Shown here: in pieces, positions 8,918-17,826 of the stretch
How positions within the stretch are numbered: the stretch's first letter is position 1
Layout: each line of letters opens with the position of its first letter
From: Bacillus mycoides
GTDB taxonomy: Bacteria; Bacillota; Bacilli; Bacillales; Bacillaceae_G
Direction: 5' to 3'
Assembly: GCF_001757995.1 (NCBI RefSeq)
Contig: NZ_LXLV01000062.1
Span: forward strand, 1 to 64,000
DNA length: 64,000 nt
The notes under the pieces: model-generated
Databases searched by the model: none
Seen by the model: only the letters and a program-made list of their open reading frames with translations
Told to the model about the DNA's origin: nothing
Program-made: the position numbers and the translations under genes

Positions 8918-10855
8918 TCATATTGCTTTTTTTATAAATCGATAGAAGATTAAGCTGCGCATTAAAACTCTAAAATCTAAATCAAATGCATATTCTGGTC
9001 GAGGTTCTTTACAAATTTTTGAGATAGCTTTCTTAATTACCTCTACATTTAGAAATTCAGAGATTACTGGGTCTACACTAAGTTCTTCAACTTCCTCAAT
9101 AAATTCATTCCAAAAAGGAGCCATACGATAAACACCATCTGCACCTTGAATACCTCGAACCCGTTGATTCAATCGTACTTTATCAGGAAGGAAGTTCTTT
9201 GTGGCTCTCCGAATCAGGGCTCGATCTAAACCATTTTGAACATACTGTTCTTCTGGGACTGACAAACAAAATTGAATCAATCGTAAGTCATTTGTGGGAT
9301 CACGATCCCATAAGGCATAACGTAATGATAATTTCGTTTCATACGTGCCATTTATGCTCCAATAATATGGTTTTTCAAACTGTTCTCTTTTCATGTCATA
9401 TGCATTAGAAATAGAGGTGCCTGTTATATCTATTTCTTGTTCTCTAAGTCTGTCAAAAACATTCATTTCCCTTGCAAATTCCGGATTAATTATTGCGGAA
9501 TTTGCATCTTGTTTTCCTGAAAAAAGTAACTGATGCAAAAATGGAAATGCCTTTCGTCTTACCACTTCAAAAACACGTGATTTTTTTACTCCTATATTTC
9601 TACTATATAAATATAGTTCACGATAAAAACGAATCCAATGTAGCTTTTTCAATAACATTGCCTGGTAATCTAACATAGGCCCCCACGATACTGTCCAATT
9701 ACCTCTTTGACCACTAAGAAGTACTCCTATTCCATGCTGAGATGCTTTTTCATAAACTCCACTCAACCAAAAAGTATTCTCAAAAAATTTATATGGCATC
9801 TCCATTGTTTCCAGCCAATCATCAATTTCCGATAGTGGGCTTCTCTCTGGCAATTCTAAATAATAATCCTGTATATTCCCTACATGCTCTACAGTCGATT
9901 GAATAAATGGCCTTTCATCAGCCATTCTACCTTTGTGTGTCCAATCTTCAAATCCTGTTACAGGGACATAACTAAACGTATGTAACTTTTTATTTTCAGC
10001 ACGTAAATCCTTTGCAGCGAAGCTAACGACAGACCCTGAGTCTAGCCCTCCGCTCAAATGAGCTCCTACTTGGTGATGTGTTCGTAAACGTGCCTTCACT
10101 GCACTTTGATACACCTCTCGAAACGCCTCTTCATACTCTTCATTTGATTTTAAATTAAGCATTTTCCCAGCAGTTGGTGTATAGTATCGCGAAAACTTCA
10201 CTTTGCCTTCCTTTACCAAAATAGTGTGTGATGGAGGCACCTGTTCTATATATTTATAAACTGTTAACTGTGGATCTACTGATTCGAAATTTACAGGTAT
10301 AGCTAAAAATTCAGCAAGCCACTGCTCATTCAATTTTTTATCAACATATGGTAGAGTAAATAACGGATTTATAATAGTGCAAAAAGCAAACTTTTCCTCA
10401 CCACGATAAAAATAAAGTGTCCGGCTTCCCGAAAAATCTCTAGCACCAAAAAGAATTTGTTTTTTCTCATCCCAAATCATAAAGGCAAAATCGCCTATCA
10501 AATATTTTGGAGCCGATTCCCCCCATTTTTGATAAGAGAGTAAAATTAATTCACTATCTGTCATATTCTTTCTATCCGCATAATCTACTTGTAATTTTTC
10601 AAATAACTCATGACGATTATCAATAATAGCATCTGCTGTAATTGCCAGTTGCTTTTCATAATTATAGAAGGGTAATTGTTCACCAACTGACTCTGGTGTA
10701 ATCCATTGTGCGTGACATCCTAGGAAAGCATTTTCTTTGTGCCATATTTGAATATCATCAGCAGGGTACTTTTGTAAATCACTCATTAATCGTGTGCCAT
10801 GTTCAATTGATACAGGTTCATTAGTAAAGTGAATAATACCAGTTATAGCGCTCAT
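8918..10855 (-). CDS. Lasso cyclase (asparagine synthetase-like, C protein)
   Basis: 645 residues, with the two-domain layout of class B asparagine synthetase. The N-terminal amidohydrolase-like domain starts MSAITGI: the Cys nucleophile needed for glutamine hydrolysis is Ser, as expected for lasso cyclases that use the peptide's own amine. The C-terminal AMP-forming domain has the PP-loop SGGLDS at residues 268-273. It activates the Asp9 carboxylate as an adenylate and closes the ring on Ala1. It is the first gene of the cluster; start ATG follows AGGAGGAAGAA. Confidence 0.93.
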   Translation of the reverse strand: MSAITGIIHFTNEPVSIEHGTRLMSDLQKYPADDIQIWHKENAFLGCHAQWITPESVGEQLPFYNYEKQLAITADAIIDNRHELFEKLQVDYADRKNMTDSELILLSYQKWGESAPKYLIGDFAFMIWDEKKQILFGARDFSGSRTLYFYRGEEKFAFCTIINPLFTLPYVDKKLNEQWLAEFLAIPVNFESVDPQLTVYKYIEQVPPSHTILVKEGKVKFSRYYTPTAGKMLNLKSNEEYEEAFREVYQSAVKARLRTHHQVGAHLSGGLDSGSVVSFAAKDLRAENKKLHTFSYVPVTGFEDWTHKGRMADERPFIQSTVEHVGNIQDYYLELPERSPLSEIDDWLETMEMPYKFFENTFWLSGVYEKASQHGIGVLLSGQRGNWTVSWGPMLDYQAMLLKKLHWIRFYRELYLYSRNIGVKKSRVFEVVRRKAFPFLHQLLFSGKQDANSAIINPEFAREMNVFDRLREQEIDITGTSISNAYDMKREQFEKPYYWSINGTYETKLSLRYALWDRDPTNDLRLIQFCLSVPEEQYVQNGLDRALIRRATKNFLPDKVRLNQRVRGIQGADGVYRMAPFWNEFIEEVEELSVDPVISEFLNVEVIKKAISKICKEPRPEYAFDLDFRVLMRSLIFYRFIKKAI

Positions 10856-10907
10856 TTCTTCCTCCTAATATATGAAAAGTTACTACAAATACTATTTATA
10901 TATTAAA

Positions 10908-10945
10908 TTCGTTAAACATACCCCTTTATCATTCTTTTTAACGAA
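10908..10945. promoter_or_regulatory. Inverted repeat upstream of lasso operon
   Basis: TTCGTTAAA (10908-10916) and its exact inverse TTTAACGAA (10937-10945), separated by 20 bases, 53-90 bases before the cyclase start. It could be an operator for the lasso operon. I see no convincing -35/-10 pair in the 292-base gap 10856-11147, which holds no gene; AT-rich -10-like sequence lies at about 10890-10905. Confidence 0.35.
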
Positions 10946-11147
10946 CAAAATTATTTGTTTTATTACTTTCTCAATTACATGCTTTAATTTACTTACAGAC
11001 TAAGATATAAATATTTAAAACCTATAATCATCCCTTTTTTATATCAATTGAAACTGAATGTTCCCAAACAATCCCCTTTAAAATTCACTATAAAGAACAA
11101 ATAGTGGTACATATACAAATCTAATTCCAATTTTACTTACTTTTCTT

Positions 11148-12311
11148 TTAATTCTTCCATTCTACTGCTTTTAAAATGCTTTGAATTACCCTTTGTTGAT
11201 CTTCAGCTAACATATTAGATCCTGAAGGCAAACAAATTCCACTTTGAAATAAGGAATGCGACACATCTTCATTTTTACTATGCGGATAATACTTCTTCTC
11301 TTTAAAGAGCGACTGCATATGAAGTGGCTTCCACATAGGACGCGCTTCAATATTCTCTTCTGCTAAAGTTCTCAACAATTTCCCAATAGAGATCCCGGAT
11401 TCCTTTTCATCAATTGTCAATGTAGTAAGCCAACGATTAGAGCGAGTATTTTCTAATTCAGGCATAAAATAAAATCCTGGCATGTGAGATAGCGCTTCGT
11501 AATACCGTTTATATATAAATCTTCTAGCTCTCACCCTATCTTCTAACACTTCTAATTGTCCTCTACCAATACCAGCTAAAATATTACTCATTCGATAATT
11601 ATATCCTATCTCACTATGCTCATAATGTGGAGCTGGATCCTTTGCTTGTGTCGCTAAAAACCTCGCTCTTTCTAATGCTTCTACATCATTAGAAACTAGC
11701 ATTCCACCACCTGAAGTTGTAATAATTTTATTTCCATTAAATGAATAAACACCAAATTTCCCGAATGTACCGCTTGCTTTTCCTTTATATGTAGATCCAA
11801 GAGATTCTGCTGCATCCTCAACTATAGGAACATTATATTGATTACAAAGTGAAAGAATTTCATCTAGTTTAGCACTCTGACCATATAAATGAACAAGAAT
11901 GATAGCCTTTGGTAATTTCCCCACTTTATTAGCTTCATACAATGCATGTGCCAATGCATTCGGTGACATATTCCATGTTTCCGGCTCTGAGTCAATAAAT
12001 ACTGGTTCAGCTCCCAAATAAACAATCGGATTCGCACTCGCTACAAAAGTAAAACTTGAACAAAATACTCTATCTCCCTTTTGAACATTTAATAATTGCA
12101 AAGCTAAATGAATAGCAGCAGTACCCGAACTAACTGCAGCCCCGCCCTTAACCCCTACAAAAGATGCAAGTTCTCTTTCAAATCCATCAACATTCGGGCC
12201 AAGAGGAGCAATCCAGTTGGTATCGAATGCATTTTGAATATATTTTTGTTCATTCCCACTCATGTGCGGAGAGGAAAGGTAAATTCGCTTTTTATGCTGA
12301 ACTGTGTGCAT
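11148..12311 (-). CDS. DegT/DnrJ/EryC1 aminotransferase (PglE-like)
   Basis: 387 residues, PLP-dependent sugar aminotransferase. GGAAVSSGTAAIHLALQLL binds the cofactor phosphate, VEDAAESLGS carries the Asp contacting the pyridine nitrogen, and the Schiff-base lysine is in SFNGNKIITTSGGG. It likely aminates the 4-keto sugar made by the PglF-like dehydratase of this locus, giving a UDP-4-amino-4,6-dideoxy sugar. No PglD acetyltransferase is obvious. Start: the ATG at 12311 follows AAAGGATG; the frame is open to 12332. Last gene of the polysaccharide locus. Confidence 0.9.
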   Translation of the reverse strand: MHTVQHKKRIYLSSPHMSGNEQKYIQNAFDTNWIAPLGPNVDGFERELASFVGVKGGAAVSSGTAAIHLALQLLNVQKGDRVFCSSFTFVASANPIVYLGAEPVFIDSEPETWNMSPNALAHALYEANKVGKLPKAIILVHLYGQSAKLDEILSLCNQYNVPIVEDAAESLGSTYKGKASGTFGKFGVYSFNGNKIITTSGGGMLVSNDVEALERARFLATQAKDPAPHYEHSEIGYNYRMSNILAGIGRGQLEVLEDRVRARRFIYKRYYEALSHMPGFYFMPELENTRSNRWLTTLTIDEKESGISIGKLLRTLAEENIEARPMWKPLHMQSLFKEKKYYPHSKNEDVSHSLFQSGICLPSGSNMLAEDQQRVIQSILKAVEWKN

Positions 12312-12341
12312 GTAAACACATCCTTTATACATATTTAAATA

Positions 12342-13037
12342 CTATGTATCTAAAAACATATGCTTTAATACAGATATATCAGATAATCTCCTTAAATTAT
12401 CAATTGTATAATGTGCTTTATAAGCTTGCTCAACTATAAGATTATGATAAATTCCATCTTCTCTATTAATATGGATCGTTAACCATTTCAATTTCTTGGC
12501 CGTTATAAAATCCTTACTTAAATTATCTCCTATATAGACACATTGCTGATGAGGCACCTGTAATTCCTTACTTATTTTTTCATAAGGAATTTTGCTTGGC
12601 TTCCAACATTCTTTTCCAAGCTTATCAGTGAGAATTATTGAATGAACTCTCTCTTTTAAATTTAATGCATTTATTTTTCTTTCTTGAGCAACTAAATATC
12701 CATCTGAAATAAGTCCTATTTTAACGGTATTAACTAAATTATTTAGTACCCAATCCGCTTCCTCCAATAATTGAATATCTGGTTTATGGAACCTATACTG
12801 TTCTATCAAATTACTAATCAATTTTTCATCATAATCAATGTCTAACTTTTCAAGTGTTTTATTAAACACAAACTTTCTTTCGCCTGAATTGAATAATCGA
12901 ATTGCGATATTATAAAAACCAATTTTCCCATAGTTCTCTTTAATCCAATCATCCACTGCTTTAAAACCACTTACGACATAATCTTTCTCTTTATATAAAG
13001 TATCATCCATGTCAAAAACAATTGCTTGAATCACCAT
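12342..13037 (-). CDS. HAD family hydrolase
   Basis: 231 residues. HAD motif I is AIVFDMDDTLY (nucleophile and acid/base Asp), motif II GLISDG, motif III Lys in the CWKPSK region, and motif IV YIGDNLSKDF. It looks like a small-molecule phosphatase. It is placed between an ATP-grasp ligase and a sugar aminotransferase, so it probably acts on a sugar-phosphate or related intermediate; the substrate is unknown. Start 13037 lies one base after the ATP-grasp stop, with GGAG in that gene's last codons. Confidence 0.82.
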   Translation of the reverse strand: MVIQAIVFDMDDTLYKEKDYVVSGFKAVDDWIKENYGKIGFYNIAIRLFNSGERKFVFNKTLEKLDIDYDEKLISNLIEQYRFHKPDIQLLEEADWVLNNLVNTVKIGLISDGYLVAQERKINALNLKERVHSIILTDKLGKECWKPSKIPYEKISKELQVPHQQCVYIGDNLSKDFITAKKLKWLTIHINREDGIYHNLIVEQAYKAHYTIDNLRRLSDISVLKHMFLDT

Positions 13038-13038
13038 A

Positions 13039-14001
13039 TTAAACAATCTCCATAAAAACCGCTTCATCATATCTAAGCATTGTTAAATTTTCTCTCCAAT
13101 TAAAGTCCTTATCTATAAAGACTTCCCCCTGACACATTTTAATTGTCCAAAGTGGAAAATTCGCTCCTGCTTCTATTGATAGTGGTATTCCTCCTCCAAA
13201 ACGAGGGTTTATTTCAATAAACGTAATTTGTCCATGCTCCTTTTTAAAACATTGTAAAGTAATACACCCAATAGGATTAGGAAGAGCTTTTATTACAGTT
13301 TCTGCTGCTTGGATGATATCAAAATCCTTCTTGGTCATACCTTTACTTACCTCACCTGCTCGTGTCTCTATACGCAATCTAGGAACGATCGTTTTTATAT
13401 TCCCATAGAAATCTACCATGACATCTATAGTGTATTCTTCTCCTGAAACGTACTCTTGTATCATAGCGTTAGGTATATAATCCTTAAAAAACTCCAATTC
13501 CTTTTCATTCATTATTTTTGTTACACCTTTACTAGAACTGCCATCATAAGGTTTAATTAATAGTGGAAATTGATATTCTTTTCTTTCAATCTCTTCATCA
13601 CTAAATACTCTAGGCGTTGGTATATTATTAGATACAAAAAAGTTATACGTGTATTTTTTGTTATTAGCTATTTTATTTAATTCCATACTAGAAACTAGTA
13701 CTTTTACACCGATACCTTCAAAAATCTTTGCATTATTAGCCAAAAGCATTAATTCCGTATCAATTAACGGAATTATTAGATTTATCATTTCAGATCTACA
13801 TATTTTTAATAATTCATTTATGTATCCTTCTTCATTTACATGTGGAACAATAAAATGCTTATCGCTAAAGTAAATAGTAGGTGCAGTTTCTTTCAAATCT
13901 GCAGTAATGACCTTGCCTTTGATTCCTTCTTGTTTAAGTGCTTCCTTAAATTTTTCAATTAAGGCGACCCTCCTACCTGAGCTATTAAACAAAATATTCA
14001 T
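13039..14001 (-). CDS. ATP-grasp ligase (CarB-like)
   Basis: 320 residues. ATP-grasp features: LLIKPYDGSSSKGV (nucleotide-binding Lys and Gly-rich loop), MIQEYVSGEEYTIDVM, and metal-binding FIEINPRFGGG. The N-terminal part resembles a pre-ATP-grasp Rossmann domain (NILFNSSGRRVALIEKF). Enzymes of this kind in polysaccharide loci join an amino acid or other carboxylate to an amino group; given the sugar aminotransferase two genes on, acylation of the amino sugar is a reasonable inference. The ATG at 14001 follows GGGGGAG and sits one base after the previous stop. Confidence 0.82.
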   Translation of the reverse strand: MNILFNSSGRRVALIEKFKEALKQEGIKGKVITADLKETAPTIYFSDKHFIVPHVNEEGYINELLKICRSEMINLIIPLIDTELMLLANNAKIFEGIGVKVLVSSMELNKIANNKKYTYNFFVSNNIPTPRVFSDEEIERKEYQFPLLIKPYDGSSSKGVTKIMNEKELEFFKDYIPNAMIQEYVSGEEYTIDVMVDFYGNIKTIVPRLRIETRAGEVSKGMTKKDFDIIQAAETVIKALPNPIGCITLQCFKKEHGQITFIEINPRFGGGIPLSIEAGANFPLWTIKMCQGEVFIDKDFNWRENLTMLRYDEAVFMEIV

Positions 14002-14002
14002 T

Positions 14003-14608
14003 TTATTCTCCCCCATGCTCGATTCCTCCCTTAAAAACTGGCATAGTCACATGATTATCATTTGTTATCCCTTCCGACTTTAAAACCTTACTAAAAGTTA
14101 GATATAAAATTTTTAAGTCTAAAAGAAAACTTTGATTCTCAACATACCATACATCTAATTTAAATTTCTCATCCCATGAGATACTATTTCTTCCATTAAT
14201 TTGTGCCCACCCAGTGATTCCGGGTCTTACATTATGCCTTTTAGATTGTTCTTTCGAATATAAAGGTAAATATTCCATTAATAATGGCCGCGGGCCTACT
14301 AAACTTAATTGACCTTTTAGCACATTTACTAATTGAGGTAATTCATCTAAACTATATTTCCTAAGAAATTCCCCAAATTTAGTTAATCTAGCGTGATCAG
14401 ATAGCAGTTCATTGTTACTATCTCTAGCATCAGTCATCGTACGAAACTTGTAAAGATAAAAAGGCTGTCCATGTACACCTGGACGTTGTTGTTTAAACAA
14501 TATAGGTGAACCTAGTTTCACTCTAACTATGCAAGCTACTAAAAGAATAATGAGAGAACTACACAATAATAATGTCAACGAAATAAACACATCAAAGAAT
14601 CGCTTCAT
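14003..14608 (-). CDS. Initiating sugar-1-phosphate transferase (PglC-like)
   Basis: 201 residues, small monotopic phosphoglycosyl transferase. One N-terminal re-entrant hydrophobic helix (FFDVFISLTLLLCSSLIILLVACI), then PILFKQQRPG, KFRTM, the DELPQLVNVLKGQLSLVGPRP signature and RPGITGWAQINGRN. It transfers a sugar phosphate, probably the diamino- or amino-deoxy sugar of this locus, to undecaprenyl phosphate and so starts the repeat unit. Its gene is separated from the upstream beta-helix gene by a terminator, so it likely has its own promoter. Confidence 0.92.
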   Translation of the reverse strand: MKRFFDVFISLTLLLCSSLIILLVACIVRVKLGSPILFKQQRPGVHGQPFYLYKFRTMTDARDSNNELLSDHARLTKFGEFLRKYSLDELPQLVNVLKGQLSLVGPRPLLMEYLPLYSKEQSKRHNVRPGITGWAQINGRNSISWDEKFKLDVWYVENQSFLLDLKILYLTFSKVLKSEGITNDNHVTMPVFKGGIEHGGE

Positions 14609-15002
14609 TCAGAATCATACCCCTAACTAAATTTTTCACAAATGTCTTTTCACAGATACATAGTACGAAAAACTTTCGTTATACATTCCTATCATTTCAC
14701 AATTAACCGTAGAAACAATCACTAATATTTCGATTTACTTTTTAAAATTTATAACTTACTTTGGTTATTATTGAATTTCTTCTATTAAATGATTTAATTC
14801 TACATTTTTCATTCTTGCCCTCTTTTGTATATATGCATAGGTTTCATCGGAAAAGTTCATTTTATTCAGCCTTACAACCACTAGATATACTAAAACTCCC
14901 TAGCTTTTTCTATTTTTATGCGCCCAATTATTGTCAAGTGTATATAAATCATAAAATATTTCTTCACATGTTATTAAATCATCATTCTTAACTCTGAAAT
15001 GT
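14609..15002. other. Non-coding gap before pglC-like gene
   Basis: AT-rich, no convincing gene on either strand; a 76-codon plus-strand frame here lacks a good ribosome binding site and resembles nothing. It should hold the promoter of the PglC / ATP-grasp / HAD / aminotransferase module, but no clear -35/-10 pair stands out. Confidence 0.5.
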
Positions 15003-15045
15003 GTAATAAAAAAGTCACTATACTGCGAAACGCATAGTGACTTTT
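15003..15045 (-). terminator. Terminator of the main polysaccharide operon
   Basis: Stem AAAGTCACTAT / ATAGTGACTTT with an extra CGC/GCG at the top, followed by TTTTTTA on the minus strand. It lies about 105 bases after the beta-helix gene and splits the locus in two. Confidence 0.85.
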
Positions 15046-15149
15046 CTTTCAACCCTTAATATAATTTGTATACATCACTGATCGTGATAACTACTCCTTT
15101 ATATTGACGCTTAAATACCACAACAGAAAAAACACCTCACAACAATCAA

Positions 15150-17582
15150 TTAAACTATTGTAATATCCGTATTTTCTATCATCCGTACGCCATCTCGTGC
15201 AGCAATTGTAACACCATTAAGGATACATTTCGCTATTGTCATAAGATTCGGTGTAGTTAACCAGTACAAGCTGATTTTACTATCTTCCAAATAACTAGTG
15301 AGAAGAACAGCCGATTTAAGACTACTAGCCGATTTTCCAATACTCGATTTAGAAAAAGTGCTATTAGTCATGACAACATTCCCTTCAAAGTTAACATCCA
15401 CATTTTCAAATAAACACTGACCGGCGTTTATTCGTCTTGTATACTTTACGTCGTTAGAACCGAAAGTTATATCTCCACCCATTCTCTTCGCTTTCGCTTT
15501 TGTAAATTTCCCACTACTTATATTGCAGCACTCTAAATTTGCCGCTCCCTCTATAACAGTTAATCCTTCCACTGTTATAGGTCTTCCTGCATAATTAGCT
15601 GGTGGTCTAATATCCACATCATAGTTCTTAACTGTGATATTTTTAGCAACTCCTCCTGCCATAAATAATGTAAAACCAACATCAACTGTAGTATTTACTC
15701 GCCAATCTCTTTCAACCAAAATATTCGATAGATAGCATCTCCCATAATTATATCGACTGATATTAAATCCTGGTTCCCCTACATCTGTAATAACGACAGG
15801 TGCCCCTCCCTCTTTTTCAGATACTTGAAAGCTTGTATCTGTTCTATTTACAACATAATATAGTTTATTTACATCAATTCCTGCAGGGACTTTGCCAATC
15901 CATTGTTCAAAGCATACTTTTGCCGTATTTCCCATTTCATGTGGTTTGTTATAAGTAAACGTACTAGTAACAGCGTTTACTGTAGGAGTTCCAAAATAGC
16001 CATAATTTCCAGATACTGAGAATGTCCCTGTTTTTATTTGCACATTTTGTACAAATGCTCCTTCAACATCTATTAAATTACAATTACCATTAGTAAAAGT
16101 AGCCCCATTAACAAAATGATCTCCTTTGGCTATCAATGAACAGTTAATAAACGTATTAGCAAGATATTTTATTCCCATTGTTTTAGGATCAGAACTAATA
16201 TTCCCAACATTATAACCCTCAAATACGTTATTTTCTACAATTACGTAATTCCCATCTGAGTTTACAAAATGACCACGTTCATTTTGGTAGACATGATTAT
16301 TAAAAATATACAATCTAAAATTCACTTCCAGTCCATCTCGACTATAATAAGGATACTTATAGGGAATGTTACTTTCACCTACCATAGATTCAATATCTAT
16401 TCCAAACATTGGAGCAATCCCATTTCGAAAATCTGATGTATTTCCATCATCAGACTTTCCAATATGATGTATTTCATTCTCAAAAACATACGTATCATTT
16501 GAAGCGCCTAGAGTGATACCTTGTCTTCTACAATGGTGTATATTACAACGATAAATGTAAATATGAGAACCCATTTCTTCTTGAGTATATTCAGCCGGAT
16601 TTAACCTATATTGCAACCAACCTGTAGAAATAGCGTCACCAGTGCACTCCCTTATTTCCACATTGTTTATCTCAACATTGTTAGAACCAAGTATTTCTAT
16701 CCCTTGTCCCCACTCATGGGTATAGTGTTGACTATCTACTTTCGCATTAATTTGTGCAATTTGCGTATCGGTTAAAGGAGTCGCAGTAATATCAATAACG
16801 AAAATCATCTTATTACATTTTTCTATTGACTCGAACCACCCTCTACCCGTTGGAGCTGCTGGAGCAAATTGCCCATTTGTCCTAAATCCAACTAGTGTGT
16901 TGCTAGAAACTGTATCCTTATATTGATAAAAACTATATCCGGTAGTAGTTACCCCTGGAATAGCCCATAACCTGAAAACTTTTAAAAGTCCCGGATTTTC
17001 ATATTTATCCACTACTTCACTTCGAATAAAATTAGGGTTTGTATTTAATGAACCATCATTATTTACGCCACCTCTCGTAAACTTTACTCCTAATTCGTAA
17101 AGATGTGTTTTTTTATCTCCAACAATTCTTCCACCGGTAATTTTCACATTCCTTAGGCCTTTGACTTCAAATATTCGATACCAAGGTGATGTGTTAGTCT
17201 CCAATTCTAACTTGCATCCATCTGCCATTTCAAAATGCATATCACTTTTCATGATAATACATGAAAATGATGTATTATCCATCTTCAACTTATATGTGCC
17301 ACTAGGTAATACGATATGATTACACCCTTGAGATTTCGCCCAAACCAACGCATTATTGATCCCCTTAGTAGTGTTAAAAGAATCAGTTCCATCATTTTTA
17401 ACATTCCATCTATTTAACTCTATTACATATGAATTTGGAGTATTTGCTGCAAACAAAAATGCGGGGGATTTTGGAATCCACCTTGATTTTATACTATCAT
17501 AAGTCAGCACATCATTATTAGAAGGTAGTTTACTTGTTAAATCTAAATCATCGATATCCCCCAGATTAGCTCTGATAGCCAT
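15150..17582 (-). CDS. Large right-handed beta-helix (pectate lyase-like) protein
   Basis: 810 residues, no signal peptide. The N-terminus (MAIRANLGDIDDLDL, then ...YDSIKSRWIPKSP) resembles phage tail or capsule-associated attachment segments. It is followed by the pectate-lyase-superfamily entry (VKNDGTDSFNTTKGINNAL, VLPSGTYKL) and many parallel beta-helix coils (NNVEINNVEIRECTGDAIS, NDTYVFENEIHHIG, NYVIVENNVFEG). The role could be a polysaccharide lyase or an EPS-modifying tailspike-like enzyme; catalytic residues cannot be assigned by eye. It lies at the end of the operon that makes the polymer, which suggests that polymer is its substrate. Confidence 0.75.
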   Translation of the reverse strand: MAIRANLGDIDDLDLTSKLPSNNDVLTYDSIKSRWIPKSPAFLFAANTPNSYVIELNRWNVKNDGTDSFNTTKGINNALVWAKSQGCNHIVLPSGTYKLKMDNTSFSCIIMKSDMHFEMADGCKLELETNTSPWYRIFEVKGLRNVKITGGRIVGDKKTHLYELGVKFTRGGVNNDGSLNTNPNFIRSEVVDKYENPGLLKVFRLWAIPGVTTTGYSFYQYKDTVSSNTLVGFRTNGQFAPAAPTGRGWFESIEKCNKMIFVIDITATPLTDTQIAQINAKVDSQHYTHEWGQGIEILGSNNVEINNVEIRECTGDAISTGWLQYRLNPAEYTQEEMGSHIYIYRCNIHHCRRQGITLGASNDTYVFENEIHHIGKSDDGNTSDFRNGIAPMFGIDIESMVGESNIPYKYPYYSRDGLEVNFRLYIFNNHVYQNERGHFVNSDGNYVIVENNVFEGYNVGNISSDPKTMGIKYLANTFINCSLIAKGDHFVNGATFTNGNCNLIDVEGAFVQNVQIKTGTFSVSGNYGYFGTPTVNAVTSTFTYNKPHEMGNTAKVCFEQWIGKVPAGIDVNKLYYVVNRTDTSFQVSEKEGGAPVVITDVGEPGFNISRYNYGRCYLSNILVERDWRVNTTVDVGFTLFMAGGVAKNITVKNYDVDIRPPANYAGRPITVEGLTVIEGAANLECCNISSGKFTKAKAKRMGGDITFGSNDVKYTRRINAGQCLFENVDVNFEGNVVMTNSTFSKSSIGKSASSLKSAVLLTSYLEDSKISLYWLTTPNLMTIAKCILNGVTIAARDGVRMIENTDITIV

Positions 17583-17826
17583 CGTAAAATTACACCTCTT
17601 TACTATTTTTAATATATACTATGTAATAAAAGATGGATTAGCTTGGATATACATACAGATGAAGTACACATTTACTCGAAAACAATACCTTCTAAAATAG
17701 AAAGCTCTATCTAGCACTTCAGCTAAATAAATAATTCAAAAAAATATTACAAAAATTAACTACACTAATTACTTACTGCAACTCTTTTTGTAATTATTAC
17801 ACTCAAATGGACAGATGACTCTTTAT
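17583..17826. other. Gap between wzx and beta-helix gene
   Basis: 244 AT-rich bases with no gene, promoter or terminator that I can support. Confidence 0.5.

Noticed and set aside
8918-10855. True asparagine synthetase
   Set aside because: The N-terminal Cys nucleophile is missing and the neighbours are lasso peptide genes.
14761-14991. 76-codon plus-strand ORF
   Set aside because: No ribosome binding site and no protein-like composition; it is hydrophobic AT-rich noise in an intergenic region.
15150-17582. Prophage tail gene as evidence of a prophage
   Set aside because: Only the short N-terminus looks phage-like; no other phage genes are near and the gene lies in the polysaccharide operon.
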